From the NCBI GenBank assembly GCA_030734395.1, contig JAUZTG010000008.1:372001-436000 (forward strand): a DNA stretch of 64,000 bases, read 5' to 3'. A program made the translations under genes and the position numbers. Below are positions 1 to 10,629 of this stretch, piece after piece. The notes under the pieces are model-generated. The model was not told the DNA's origin. It saw nothing but the letters and a program-made list of their open reading frames with translations, and did no database searches. The DNA comes from Sarocladium kiliense (Eukaryota; Ascomycota; Sordariomycetes; Hypocreales; Sarocladiaceae). Position 1 is the first letter of the stretch; each line of letters opens with the position of its first letter.

Positions 1-147
1 CATCAACAACGACAAGCTTGCTTCTTACCTGCTGTCCTCCCCGCCATACCGCACCTCTACCAACCTCCCTCGTGGCTGCGTTCGAAACATATCTCAACTC
101 CCTCGATACCGATTACACGGACAGCCTGCCAGGCCAATTGCGACACC

Positions 148-1585
148 ATGGCTCACAACGGCTTCCACCCGGCCCTCAGCCCAACCATCTCTCCCTCCAC
201 ATCCGAGACCTTCTCCCACAACCTCCTCTCCTCCTCCATCTCCTCCCTCGCAGCATCCACCACAGCTTCCAGACACCCTTCCCAAATCTCAAAAACATAC
301 CGCCAGTCCTCCACCCTATTCCTCACGCGCCGACTCCCCGAGGCCTTGACGACTCTTCTCCCGCTCATCACACCTCCCGAGCCACCGTCCGATACCGACC
401 CGGCGCCTGTTGCCGTGGCCTCACGGACCACGCGCATCAAGGTCTGGAGCTTGTACCTTACCATACTGAATGCGATCGTCGAGCTGGAGCCGGACGAGGG
501 CAAAGACGCCTTTGGCGCTCAAGAGTGGAGAGGCCTGTGCAACAAGGTGCGCGACGGAGCTATTTGGGAAGAAGTTGTCAAGAACGGGTACCATGGCGTG
601 GAGGGCGACGTTGACTCTGACGTCGTGATCAACTTGTAAGTTGTGCTGATCTGGTGCCTGCTGCTTGCATTGCTAACCGACTGGCAGGGCAACCTTGCTA
701 CTGGCGCACGCGCGCGACCAAACGCTCAATCAGAAGAGGCTCGAGGCATTCCTCGCCTCATCACAGACGCCCAGCCTGGATCTCTCAGGCAGACTGTCCG
801 AGTCACGGTCACCAGGGCCTCGTGTTGGCCGGCTACGAGCAGCCTCAAAAGGTCGCAGCGGAGCCAACACACCTCGCGACCTCAACGCCCGCGTAAAGAT
901 CCTCGAGCTCTACACTCTCCATGTCCTCCTACGCAACAATGAGTGGGACTACGCCCGCGAGTTCATCACAGTCAGCTCCGTCCTCGATGAGGAGCGTCGC
1001 GAGGCCTTCCTGCAGGCGCTCCAGAGCTTGCAAGAGGAGCAGCTGGCGCAAGACCAACGAGAAGAAGAGGAGCGCCAGAGGCAGGAGGAGCAGCTGCGGA
1101 AGGATATTGAGATTGCACGTCGCTTGAGGGCAGAGAACGAAGAGAGGGAAAGACGACGTGTGGAAGAGGAGAGGGCAAGGAGGCAGGGAAGTGAAATAGA
1201 TTATGGGGTGGAGGATACGCCGAGTTTGGCGGGCTCATCGAGCGGCAAGGGACGACATGTGCGGAATCAATCCAACGCCTCGTCGTTGCCTGCAGCACGG
1301 CCATCAAACCAGAAAGCACGGGGGAAGGCCGTCGCGCAACAGCCTCAGACCATCACTGCGCGAGCGAGTATGCTGATGGTTCGGCTTCGTGCTATCATCA
1401 ACCAGCTGGGGGCGACGCTGAACAACAACCCAGCGTCACTAATGCGTTTCCTGGCGTTTATCATGGGATTTCTACTAATCCTTGGGAACAAGGGGATCAG
1501 GCAACGGGTACAACGCGTGTTTGGGTCGTCGTGGAATAAGGTCAAGGCCACGGCTGGCATGGGGACCAAGGTCAGCTACATTTGA
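148..1585 (+). CDS. pex26: Pex26-type peroxin, tail-anchored
   Basis: Exons 148-635 and 688-1585 give a 461-residue protein. The intron has a GTAAGT donor, a CTAAC branch site and a CAG acceptor, and phase is kept. The protein has a Ser/Thr-rich N-terminus, a helical middle, a highly charged Glu/Arg coiled coil at about residues 260-330, a low-complexity linker, and one hydrophobic segment at about 416-430 followed by a basic tail. That is the tail-anchored layout of fungal Pex26 and yeast Pex15, which hold the Pex1-Pex6 AAA ATPase on the peroxisome so that the import receptor Pex5 can be recycled. The peroxin assignment rests on overall likeness and architecture, because this family has few invariant motifs. 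A different tail-anchored coiled-coil protein is the main alternative. The start sits in CACCATGG, a strong context. Confidence 0.75.
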
Positions 1586-1938
1586 GGTTGATACTCACTC
1601 ACTGAGCCTTCCATCTTCCTTCTTCCCTGATGTTCAGGGTGTATTATTCTTATAGCAAGTGACCTTGAAACTTCTTTTGATGACATGAATACCATGATGC
1701 TTTTTTTCTCTTCGCATGTCTAATTCTCATCTGTACACGTTGCACATTGCGTCTACAATTGTGCATATAGACCCCTTCCCATGAAACGCCTGGCGAACAT
1801 GACAGATTTCTTTGAGGTTCCGTAACCAACGCCGAGATGACCAAAGGTATCTTTTGAAAACAAAAATATGACAATACAACCGCATCCTTCCCTGATTTCT
1901 TTCGAGTGCCGTGAAGCCCAACCCGGGCACAGCCGGGG
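1586..1938. other. Convergent 3' intergenic region
   Basis: Lies between the ends of the pex26-like gene and the convergent PHF5A gene. It should hold both 3' untranslated regions. I see no ORF or structural element I can support. Confidence 0.6.
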
Positions 1939-2403
1939 TTAGTAATTGACCGTCCGATTCGTTTTCTTTTGGTAGAACAACTGCAAAACAGCCAAAGTCA
2001 GTATCCCTCCAAAAAGCAGCATAACAAGAGAGAGGGAACATACATCTGTCCTCGAGCTTCCCAGGTTTATAATCTTCGGACACCCGTCCCGATCCTTCTC
2101 CAGTCGCGTACACTCGAAGCAGTAGAACGCATCCGAGATGCCCTCACCACCGCAGACGACGCACTTGTTCTGGTAGTTGCCGAAGCTGCACTCGTCGCAG
2201 ATGCGGACGAGGGTCGTGGGGCGGACGTAGGAGTCGCAGACGGGGCATTTGCCGTCGCATTTGTCGCAGAGGCGGCCGATGGCGATGCCGGGTTGCTTGC
2301 GGCACATGACGAGATCGCTGCATTTTGTCCTGTGTCAGCTTCTATGTGCTTTATGGAAGAGAGCTTGGGGGTAGGAGATGACTTACGGGTGATGGCGCGA
2401 CAT
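1939..2403 (-). CDS. RDS3: SF3b subunit PHF5A/Rds3
   Basis: Exons (minus strand) 2403-2387, 2317-2044 and 1980-1939 give 110 residues, the usual size of the family. The protein is almost all cysteine motifs: CRK, CDKCDGKCPVCDSYV, CDECSFGNYQNKCVVCGG and CFEC, then the KDRDGCPKI and LGSSRTDLFY signatures. These build the knotted three-zinc fold of PHF5A (Rds3 in budding yeast). In the U2 snRNP this protein helps SF3B1 form the pocket that holds the branch-point adenosine. The first exon codes only MSRHHP, and an uninterrupted reading would miss both ends of the protein. A second SF3b subunit, p14/SF3B6, is encoded at 18.7 kb. Confidence 0.97.
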
Positions 2404-3102
2404 GTTGGGCGACTTTGGAGTAGTGTTCGTGGAGAGGTTTCGCGAGTGGTACTATGGCCCGAGGCTTGAAGATGTTGGTTTGACGCGCGAAGGTGGCTGA
2501 TTTCTCAGCGATGGGCCTTATCGATAAGCTTGAGCCAGCGATGAGATGCGACACAGAACAGTCTAGATACTTGCCCTGTTTATGGAAATGAAATCAGAAT
2601 TAGAGTTTACAAACAAGTGCTAAGATCTGATAGATGACTCTTTCGCCTGTATCATGTTCCTGCTGTGTCTTGTCTTGCCACCGATGGCGAGGCTGCTGCG
2701 CTCTGGGCAAACCTTCGTCTACACTCGACTGTGAGCTATGCCGTCAATGCTGTGTAAATCTGCCACTCTACGAGTCCTGCTTCCGATAATGAATTCCGTT
2801 TCAGAGTTCAACAGTTATACGTTGCCAAACTGTCAACGAGATGGTAGATCTACGCCGGGAACACGCTTAAGCCCAGGGATTAGAAAGGACTTGCTACAGT
2901 CCGATCGCACATCACTTTCTTGCATCGTGTTTTATGACATACTATGGTGAGCCATCGAAACCTCGTACCGTTTTGAAAAGGGAGATCTGTAATGTTGGTC
3001 TTTGTTTTTTTGGCTTTGTATGATTAGCCAGCAGAACCTGGAATCCAAAACTCGTCCCGGAAGAAGCACCAACACCATCACAAGAAATTCATCACCAGTG
3101 GA
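2404..3102. other. PHF5A promoter and sulfite oxidase 3' region
   Basis: Should contain the PHF5A promoter and leader on the minus strand and, to its right, the sulfite oxidase 3' untranslated region. No ORF with coding character and no repeat was seen. Confidence 0.5.
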
Positions 3103-4899
3103 TTAGTCTTCGGCATCACGAGGATCGTGCTCCTGCCAGAACTTCTCATAGTCATTCCAGCTTTGCGATGGAATTGCCAGAGGCACAGTCAGAGGCGCCA
3201 GAGGCACATTCTTCTCCTCCATTTCCTTGAGCCGGGCCGCCGTCTTGGGGTGCTTCTTGTTCACGCTGTACACCGAGATGCGGTGGCAAGAGTGGGTGAC
3301 ATGAAGACCCCAGTTCCACGCCGTGCGCACAAAATTTGGCTGCGTGTTCATCGCGTTATCCCAGCAGCGCACGACAATTTCGATCCAGCCCTCTACGTCG
3401 CAGGGCAGATCCATGTGCCAGGTGCGCCATGTCCACTTGCGCTTCTTGGATAGGTTCTCCAGGGGTACCGTGTACCAGTTGAAGCCACCGTCTGTGGACA
3501 GTTCGACTCTCTCGGGCCAGCGACCGCCGCCGGAGTAGGCCCAGCCTTTGCATCGGATTGCGCCTTCGTGGAGGACGACTTGCTTGTTCCATGGGGACAT
3601 GATGGCAGAGCTGACGGGCATTTCCTGGATCTGAATGCCGTCTGTGAGGGCGAAGTTGTATTTGCCGACCTGCTGTGGGAAGTAGAGGTACTCCTGGCTC
3701 TGTACCGGTGCACGGGAGGGTGTCTTGATAGCCTTGATGCGGTAGAGCCACTTGACGTTGCGAGCGCCGATGTAGCCGAAAACAATGACACGGAGAGGAT
3801 AGCCGTGGATCCTAGGGAGCGGTTCGCCGTTCATGTTCCAGGCCAGCATGACCTCGTTGGCCTTGACTTTGTCCCATGGAATGCTGACAACGTAGTTCAT
3901 GGTCTTGTTGTCTTTGAAGTACGTCTCAGCTCCGTACAGCTCCAGGTGCTTGGCGCCATCGACAAGGCCACCGCAGGCCTTGATGACCTTCTTAAGGCTG
4001 ATGCCTTCGTACTCAGCGGTTCCAATGGCACCTTCAGCCCAAGGAGCCTGAGGGACCTCGTCACCTTGACCGGGATATTTGGCGATCTGCTCAATACGAC
4101 GTGTACCGGAGCATTGGGTAGTAATGGTCCTTATCATCCGGGGAAAGCGTGATTCGTCCATGAGGTCGTCAAGGGTGAAAGTGGCTGACTTGTCCACCAG
4201 GCCGTCCAGGAGGAAGCTGAAGTCCTTTTTGTCGATGATAGGAATGCCACCGTGGTTACGAACAAAGTGAAGCGGGTTCGGTGTGATTTCCTTAAGAGTG
4301 ACGAGTCGCTTGGGAGGCTCACCGTTGTAAGGGAACTGCAACAGGTGCAGCATGTCCGGGTGCTTCTCCTTGAGCACGGTCTTCCAGGAATCCTCAGGCA
4401 CGTCGGTGAGCTCACCGCCGATTGTGTGATGCCACATCTTCCAGCGCGTTCCAGGAAGAACAGGGTTCGTGCCTGGGATCTCGGACATTTGGTATTCCGG
4501 GATGGGAGGGAACGTCTGAGACGTGAGGATCTTGTGTGCAGCAGCCTTCTTGTCGGGATAATTCTCCCATTCAACAAATCTTCCGAACGGTTAGCCTCAG
4601 CGATGAAGAGGTGCAATGAGCCTGGTGGTCACGTACCCCTTCCAACCCTTTCGCTCTGCCTTGAACAGCTTCTTCGGATCACCAACGGCCTTGATCGCGG
4701 CTTCATCTTTGGTGAGTTTATCACTAAAGACTTGAGGAGGGATAGCCTTGGTCTCGGGGCCGGTCATGTCCAGCACTGGCAGCACCGCTCCGGACATGCC
4801 TTGCTCGATCTTCCATTCATCTGGGCGATTTGTAATGTCAGTCTGCCCGCCAGCCTGGGGGTCGGCATTCGCCTTCTTTGGCCTGGAGACAGGGGACAT
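3103..4899 (-). CDS. Sulfite oxidase (Moco oxidoreductase)
   Basis: Exons 4899-4637 and 4579-3103 (minus strand) give 579 residues. A short N-terminal extension is followed by the molybdopterin-binding sulfite oxidase domain: RNHGG at about residue 195, the Mo-ligand cysteine in QCSGTRR (Cys244), EGAIGTA, and the NGEPLPRIHGYPLRV stretch. The C-terminal part is the Mo-co dimerisation domain (KGWAYSGGG, VELSTDGG, RCWDN and WNW motifs). No cytochrome b5 heme or flavin domain is present, so electrons probably go to O2, as in the plant-type enzyme, giving sulfate plus H2O2. It diverges from a catalase, with 814 bases between the two start codons, and a Moco-synthesis gene lies just beyond. The C-terminus (AED) is not a PTS1. 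A nitrate reductase is unlikely without FAD/NAD(P)H domains. Confidence 0.88.
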
Positions 4900-5713
4900 C
4901 TTCACAATTGTTCAGTATTGAGCGTTTTGAACAGACAGTATAGGTTCAATTGACAAAGGTGAGGCAATGGTATGCCCATGGGACACAATGAGTACGAGAA
5001 CTAAGATGAGCGAGAGAAAGCAGGACATCGGCCGGCAAAGCTGCGTCCCCAATCATGAGGATATACCCCGCAGGCAGCATACGAGCCGATGACGAAAGTC
5101 TGCTCAAGCCATGATATCAAGGTTGGGTGGGCAAGGCCCCAAGGACCTGAATGTGCTTGGGCGAGCAGTCGTTACTTTGTTTCGGTCTCCATCGCCATTG
5201 GCTGCGTAGTGTTACTGTTTTCGGATCAAACGGATGCAGCGCTAGTTTTAGTCCGAGCATGTCTCGATTGAATGGTAGCATTGGCCTTACTCAGCTGCAA
5301 TGCCGTTCGGCGAGAGGCTGCACTAGGAAGACAGCTTAAACCTTGTCTGTTAAGCTGATGGACCCTGAAGCGGAGCTGGACCAGGGAGGGATGCCGAAGA
5401 CAGAGGCTATTCAGTGGCAAGCATATCTGGTGTATGATTTGCTTTCCAAAGTATTCGAGGGCAGAGTAACCGACAGGCATCCCAAGTATCTGTACCTAGC
5501 TATCACGTACCTAGCCTTAAGAAAGTACTTTTTTTCGGGAGTGATGGCACGATATAAGAGCAACTGAAGTCCTTGACAACATCTTTAAAGATGCTCAAGA
5601 TCTTATTTCTACCTCTCCGTCACTCCGAATTGATGATCACGACCCTTTCCCGTGTCGCCGACGCCCACATACAGCCAAAGACTCCAGCCTAAGACTCCAG
5701 CCTACCCGTTATC
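4900..5713. promoter_or_regulatory. Shared promoter of sulfite oxidase and catalase
   Basis: An 814-base region between two divergent start codons. A TATAAG sequence at 5553-5558, about 160 bases before the catalase ATG, is a possible TATA element. No other coding feature was found. That it works in both directions is inferred from the gene arrangement. Confidence 0.5.
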
Positions 5714-7543
5714 ATGACCTCGGTGAGTTATCTCCGCATCACTGATGCTTGCATTACGACACTCCCAACTCCTCGTCAATGGAGCTTCTAGCTACGCCTG
5801 CTAACCAATTGAACAGGCCGCAACGGTAGCTGCGAATCCCACCAGCACTTTGGCAAATGGTCAGTGAGACCTGCAGCAGTTTCCCGTGACCGCATATTCT
5901 GGCACCATATGCAACGCACACAAATGCTGCCATTACTTTTTCTCAATCCGCTTCTTCCCAACGCCCTCCATTCAGCTTGTAACCTGCCAACAAGAACACT
6001 GACCATGAGCTTACAGGACAGCCAAGTGAAAATCCCGGCAGCGTCCAGCAGATTCGCTATGGGCAAAGCAACGGTGGTCTGGTTGTCCTCAGCGACACCC
6101 AGACTATCGAGATCCTAGCTCACTTTGCTCGCGAGCGCATCCCAGAGCGAAGCGTCCACGCTAAAGCTGCAGGCGCTTTTGGCGAGTTCGAGGTGCTGGA
6201 CGATGTCTCGGACCTCACTGATGCGGCCTTCCTCACGGGTGTTGGGAAGAAGACCCCAATCTTATCACGCCTCTCTACCGTCGGTGGAGAGAAGGGCTCT
6301 GCTGATACTGTTCGCGATGTCCGTGGATGGGCCACCAAGTTCTACACCGAAGAAGGCGTACAGGACTTCGTGTTCAATGATCTCCCTGTGTTCTTCATTC
6401 GGGACCCGATCAAGTTCCCCAGCATGAATCGCAGCCACAAGCGTCACCCGCGGACCAACATCCCAGAGAACAACATGTTCTGGGACTTCCATGTCAACAA
6501 CCCAGAGGGGATCCACGCGCTAATGCATCTCTTCGGACAGAGAGGCATTCCGGAATCAGTCCGCCACATCAATGGCTTCAGTGTCCACACTTACACGCTG
6601 AACAAGTCTGACGGCAGCTACGTGTACGTCAAGTGGCACTTTAAGCCGGAGGGTGGTGTCAAAACGATGGACCCAGAGAGAGCTGTCAGACTTGCTGGCA
6701 CAGATCCAGACTACCATGTCAGGGATCTCTTCACGGCCATTGAGGCCGGTGACTTTCCTACCTGGATCGTATCTGTCCAGGTGATGCGACCAGAGGAGGT
6801 CAAGGACGCACCAATTGATATCTTCGACTGTACCTTCACTTGGCCATATGAGAAGTACCCTCTGCGCCGAGTGGGACGGTTGACTCTGACCAAGAATGTA
6901 AGTGTGCACTATCCCAGCCAAGGCGTCTCGCCAAACCCGACCTGAAAGCTTGATGCTGACGAGCCTCTTTGCCACGTCTCAGCCAGACAATTACTTCCAG
7001 GACATTGAGCAAGCCTGCTTCTCCCCCTCCAACATGGTTCCGGGCATCGGTCCTTCGGCAGACCCAGTGCTGCAGGCCCGCATGTTCTCTTACCCCGATG
7101 CTCACCGGTACCGCGTTGGTCCCAATTACTTCCAGCTACCCCCCAACAGACCTCATAGCAAAGTATACGCTCCCTACGTGCGTGATGGACCCTCCACCAT
7201 GAACGGCAACTACGGCGGCGATCCGGACTACATCTTCTCCCAGCTGCGACCTGTGTCGCTGAGTAGTCGGGTCCAAGTGCCGACGCATGAGACCTTTGAC
7301 GGGCATGTTACTGCATTCGCGACCCAATTCAACGAGGATACGGACTACGTCCAAGCTCGCCAATTGTGGAAGTTCATATGTGCCGAGGGCCGTCAGGGAG
7401 ATTTCATTAACAATGTGCTCGACACTTTCAAGAACCTAGATCCTCACTTACAGGAGAGGGTTGTTCAGTATCTTGGCCGGGTGGACGCAGAGATCAAGAC
7501 GCGCTTGCAACAGGGGCTGACGGTTCGTAATGGGCAGAAGTAG
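5714..7543 (+). CDS. Small-subunit heme catalase
   Basis: Exons 5714-5722, 5817-5859, 6017-6897 and 6983-7543 join in phase to 497 residues, the size of clade 3 catalases. The first exon is only nine bases (MTS). Visible family features are the distal His in RSVHAKAAGAFG, the FSTV-like STVGGEKGSADT loop, KFYTEEG, PVFFIRDPIKFP, HINGFSVHTY, YVKWHFKP and the proximal heme Tyr in RMFSYPDAHRYRVG. It splits H2O2 into water and O2. Two normally strict positions differ: the usual RFSTV is RLSTV, and the usual GNN before PVFF is FND, which still offers one Asn. The C-terminus (GQK) is not a standard PTS1, so a cytosolic enzyme is the simpler guess. It is divergent from sulfite oxidase, a possible H2O2 source. 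Confidence 0.95.
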
Positions 7544-8600
7544 GTGACTTCGCTGTTCGTGATTGTACAAGTACATGTCATGCAAGTACGAATCTCAATC
7601 CTATCTCAAGACCCGTGTGCATTGATCTCGCTTGTCTGTTCCTACCAGCCCAGTGTCTCATAGTGGGCCGGATCGGCCGGCAATGTAAACGCTGGAGCTT
7701 AAAGCCAATCCCAACGGAGCGTTCTCGCCATGTTACTAGACCGTCTTTCGGGGTTCCGAAGTACGGGTGCCAAGGACAGCCAATATGACATGACAAGTAG
7801 CAGGGTCAGCTAAGAAGTGATAACACTGGCCACATTTCTTACCTGCAGCTCTAGCCTGAAACTAAGATGCCACAGTCGTGAGCCCGCTTTTGATGGGGAA
7901 AACAAGCTCCAGACGGTAAGAAGAAACCCAATAAAGAACAATAGCGCCGGATAGCCAATGTGCATGTCGCGATTCGTAACCTTTGCGCAACCTCCGCTTG
8001 TGCTTTGGGGGTTATGTGATAGCCATGGTTGTGCCTAAGTGAAGCGGAGGGGAGGCTATACGACTAAAGCTGAATGGGTAGTACTACCCGATCTAGGAAA
8101 GGGTTTGCACGTACCGACCCATTGCTCAAAGTGCATCATGTATCATGTTTCTCCAGTCTAAGCACAGTAGTTGGACTTCTGTAGCACCCTTCTTGCTCAA
8201 TTGCATGTTCTATTTCTGTAACATGGACGCTATTGGTGGCAACGGTTCATGTCCAAGTGAACAGCAAGGAACGGGCTGAAAGGGTGGCATACAAATCTAG
8301 TACTCGATTGACTTTGTATTTCCCCATTGTTCCGCCATTGAAGCACTCGAGTGATGCTTAGGGGTTCGGCTGACGCGAGCAACTGGAGCAGAACTTGACT
8401 TACACGACGTCCTCACCCTTGCTTGACACCGCCAGCCATCGTGCTGAGCAAGACGTCGCTTTATTTCACGACTGTGTCTGCTTGAGGGGGTTTTCTGTGC
8501 CATCATCTTCAGAGCGGAGTCCCGGTATCGTACAGAAGAGATGGTCAAGGGTACACTTCATCCTGGGCTTCGGACTCGCCCAGTCCCTACCTGCAGCACC
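7544..8600. other. Intergenic, catalase to MOCS1A-like gene
   Basis: About 1.06 kb between two plus-strand genes, holding the catalase 3' end and the promoter of the next gene. The reading frame of the next gene is open from 8541, but the first real ATG with a good context is at 8601. Nothing else is recognisable. Confidence 0.5.
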
Positions 8601-9866
8601 ATGGCGGTAAGGCTTGCACGGTCATCGCCATTGATCGACGCCAAGGCATCATTCTGGCCGTTACTCTCATCAGTAGCAAAGCAGTCTAGGCGGGCAGTAA
8701 CCTCAGCAGCGGCTCATCCGGTCACTGTAGCTGGGCGGTTAGAATCGTCTCCATGGGCACAACCCAAGGCCAAGCCGTTCTCAGACTTCCTCACGGACAC
8801 TTTTCACAGGCCGCATGACTATCTACGAATCTCAATCACAGAGCGCTGCAATCTGCGCTGTCTCTACTGCATGCCCGAGGAGGGCGTACCCCTCTCGCCC
8901 CAGAAGCAGCTCCTGACCACCCCTGAGATCGTCGCTCTCGCACAACTCTTCGTCTCCCAAGGTGTCACCAAGATTCGACTAACAGGCGGCGAGCCGACTG
9001 TCAGGCACGATATCTTGCCTTTGATGCAGCAGCTCGGCTCTTTGAGGCGTGCCGGTCTAAAGCAACTCTGCATCACGACAAACGGGATCGCTCTTCACCG
9101 GAAGCTCGATGCTATGGTTGACGCGGGCTTAACCGGTGTCAACCTTAGCCTTGACACGTTGGATCCATGGCAGTACCAGATCATTACGCGCCGCAATGGC
9201 TTCTCGGCAGTGCGGAAATCCATTGATCGGATCCAGGAGATCAACCGCCGAGCAACGTCGGATGGAAGCCCACGTGTGAAGCTAAAGATCAACTGCGTCG
9301 TGATCAGGGGGCGGAACGATCGCGAGATCCCTGCGTTCGTTGAGATGACACGCGATGAAGACATCGAGGTCCGATTCATCGAATACATGCCCTTCGATGG
9401 AAATAAATGGGCCAAGGACAAGATGGTCAGCTATGGAGACATGGTCGAGCTGATTCGAGAACGCTACCCTGCATTCTCCAGATTGCCTGGTCACGAACAT
9501 AATGCAACGTCCAAGCAATGGCATGTCCCGGGATTCGCAGGCCGGATCGGGTTCATTACAAGCATGACGCATAACTTTTGTGGAACGTGCAACCGCCTAC
9601 GTATTACCAGTGACGGCAACCTCAAGGTATGTCTGTTTGGTAATGCGGAAGTATCGCTCCGTGACATCCTACGCAAAGGGAACCATGGGGAGCCGATTGA
9701 GGACGGAGGTTTCGATGGTAAGAACGGCAGGCTCATCGCGGATTTGCAAGAGAGAGAGTTGCTGGAAGTCATCGGCATGGCTGTCAAGCGGAAGAAAGCA
9801 AAACACGCGGGCATGGGGGAGTTGGAGAATATGAAGAATAGGCCGATGATCCTCATAGGCGGCTAG
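8601..9866 (+). CDS. MOCS1A: MOCS1A-type GTP 3',8-cyclase (Moco synthesis)
   Basis: Intronless, 421 residues. The radical-SAM cluster motif CNLRCLYC lies at residues 83-90 (Cys83, Cys87, Cys90). The GGEPTVR SAM site, TTNG, LSLDTLDP and the eukaryotic-type EYMPFDGNKW follow. The second 4Fe-4S site is C-x2-C-x13-C at residues 327-344. The protein ends in Gly-Gly (420-421), as MOCS1A and MoaA do; this tail reaches the active site. It converts GTP to 3',8-cyclo-GTP, the first step of molybdenum cofactor synthesis, in mitochondria in other eukaryotes. The basic, Ser/Ala-rich first 45 residues fit a mitochondrial presequence. ATG 8601 (CACCATGG) is preferred to the in-frame ATG at 8541. Known fungal versions are usually fused to a MoaC/MOCS1B domain; no such domain follows here. 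Confidence 0.93.
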   Translation: MAVRLARSSPLIDAKASFWPLLSSVAKQSRRAVTSAAAHPVTVAGRLESSPWAQPKAKPFSDFLTDTFHRPHDYLRISITERCNLRCLYCMPEEGVPLSPQKQLLTTPEIVALAQLFVSQGVTKIRLTGGEPTVRHDILPLMQQLGSLRRAGLKQLCITTNGIALHRKLDAMVDAGLTGVNLSLDTLDPWQYQIITRRNGFSAVRKSIDRIQEINRRATSDGSPRVKLKINCVVIRGRNDREIPAFVEMTRDEDIEVRFIEYMPFDGNKWAKDKMVSYGDMVELIRERYPAFSRLPGHEHNATSKQWHVPGFAGRIGFITSMTHNFCGTCNRLRITSDGNLKVCLFGNAEVSLRDILRKGNHGEPIEDGGFDGKNGRLIADLQERELLEVIGMAVKRKKAKHAGMGELENMKNRPMILIGG

Positions 9867-10629
9867 GGTAGTAATCGGTCTGCCCAAGCCTGTATTGCTC
9901 GAATAAGATCAAGCCGGCCGAACTTGAGGAACCTTGACTGTCAGCTTCCTGCTGTGCCATCTTGGTCAGTCCGCCTCGCAAGCGTCGCCAGGCAGGTTTG
10001 TTATTATTACTGTGCTTGTTAGATCTGTAGATAGTTATCAAGCAGACCCTGACCTATAGTAAAGGTGATGGGGTCACGTGCCAAGTGTCCCCGGGGAAGC
10101 CACAGTGTGGCGGCGCTACGGGATCGTCGTCCGGGCAACCATCTCAACGGTTTCAGCAACAGCCAAACAACAACGACCGAACCCACAAATAACATCGTCG
10201 AGGCTCATTCCGGCGGGGACAAACACAACACACACATACACTTCCTCGACATCCCCGAGCATCTGTCAATCTGCTGTCTCTTCCTTCCATCATCTTCCCA
10301 ACCCCTCACCTTCGAGCGCGAACAGCATCATAACATCTCCCTCTCTCATAGAGACATGCCAGCCTGCCCAGCTTCATTCTCCTCTACATCATCCCTTACT
10401 CTCTGACATTGTCGCCATCTGATCACCAGACATTCACGATCGTCGGGTCGCTGATCAATCACACCGCCGCAGCTGAACATCTTGCGACTGCTCACACGAC
10501 TGGTTGTACCACGAGCTCCCAGCCTCCAGGCTATTTGTTGTTGTCTCCCCTGGGACAAATTCTTCACGGCAAGACCGACTTTGAACATCTTTCTCGTACG
10601 AGACGGAGCCGTCACTTGAGTCGGCAACG
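9867..10629. other. Intergenic, MOCS1A-like gene to cdc14
   Basis: I read all frames here for a MoaC domain and found none. The right-hand half is CA- and CT-rich, as expected for the cdc14 promoter and leader. Confidence 0.55.

Noticed and set aside
9867..10629. A hidden MoaC/MOCS1B domain after the MOCS1A-like gene
   Set aside because: No LTH-type start, no His-Pro-Leu core and no Lys-rich active-site region in any frame.
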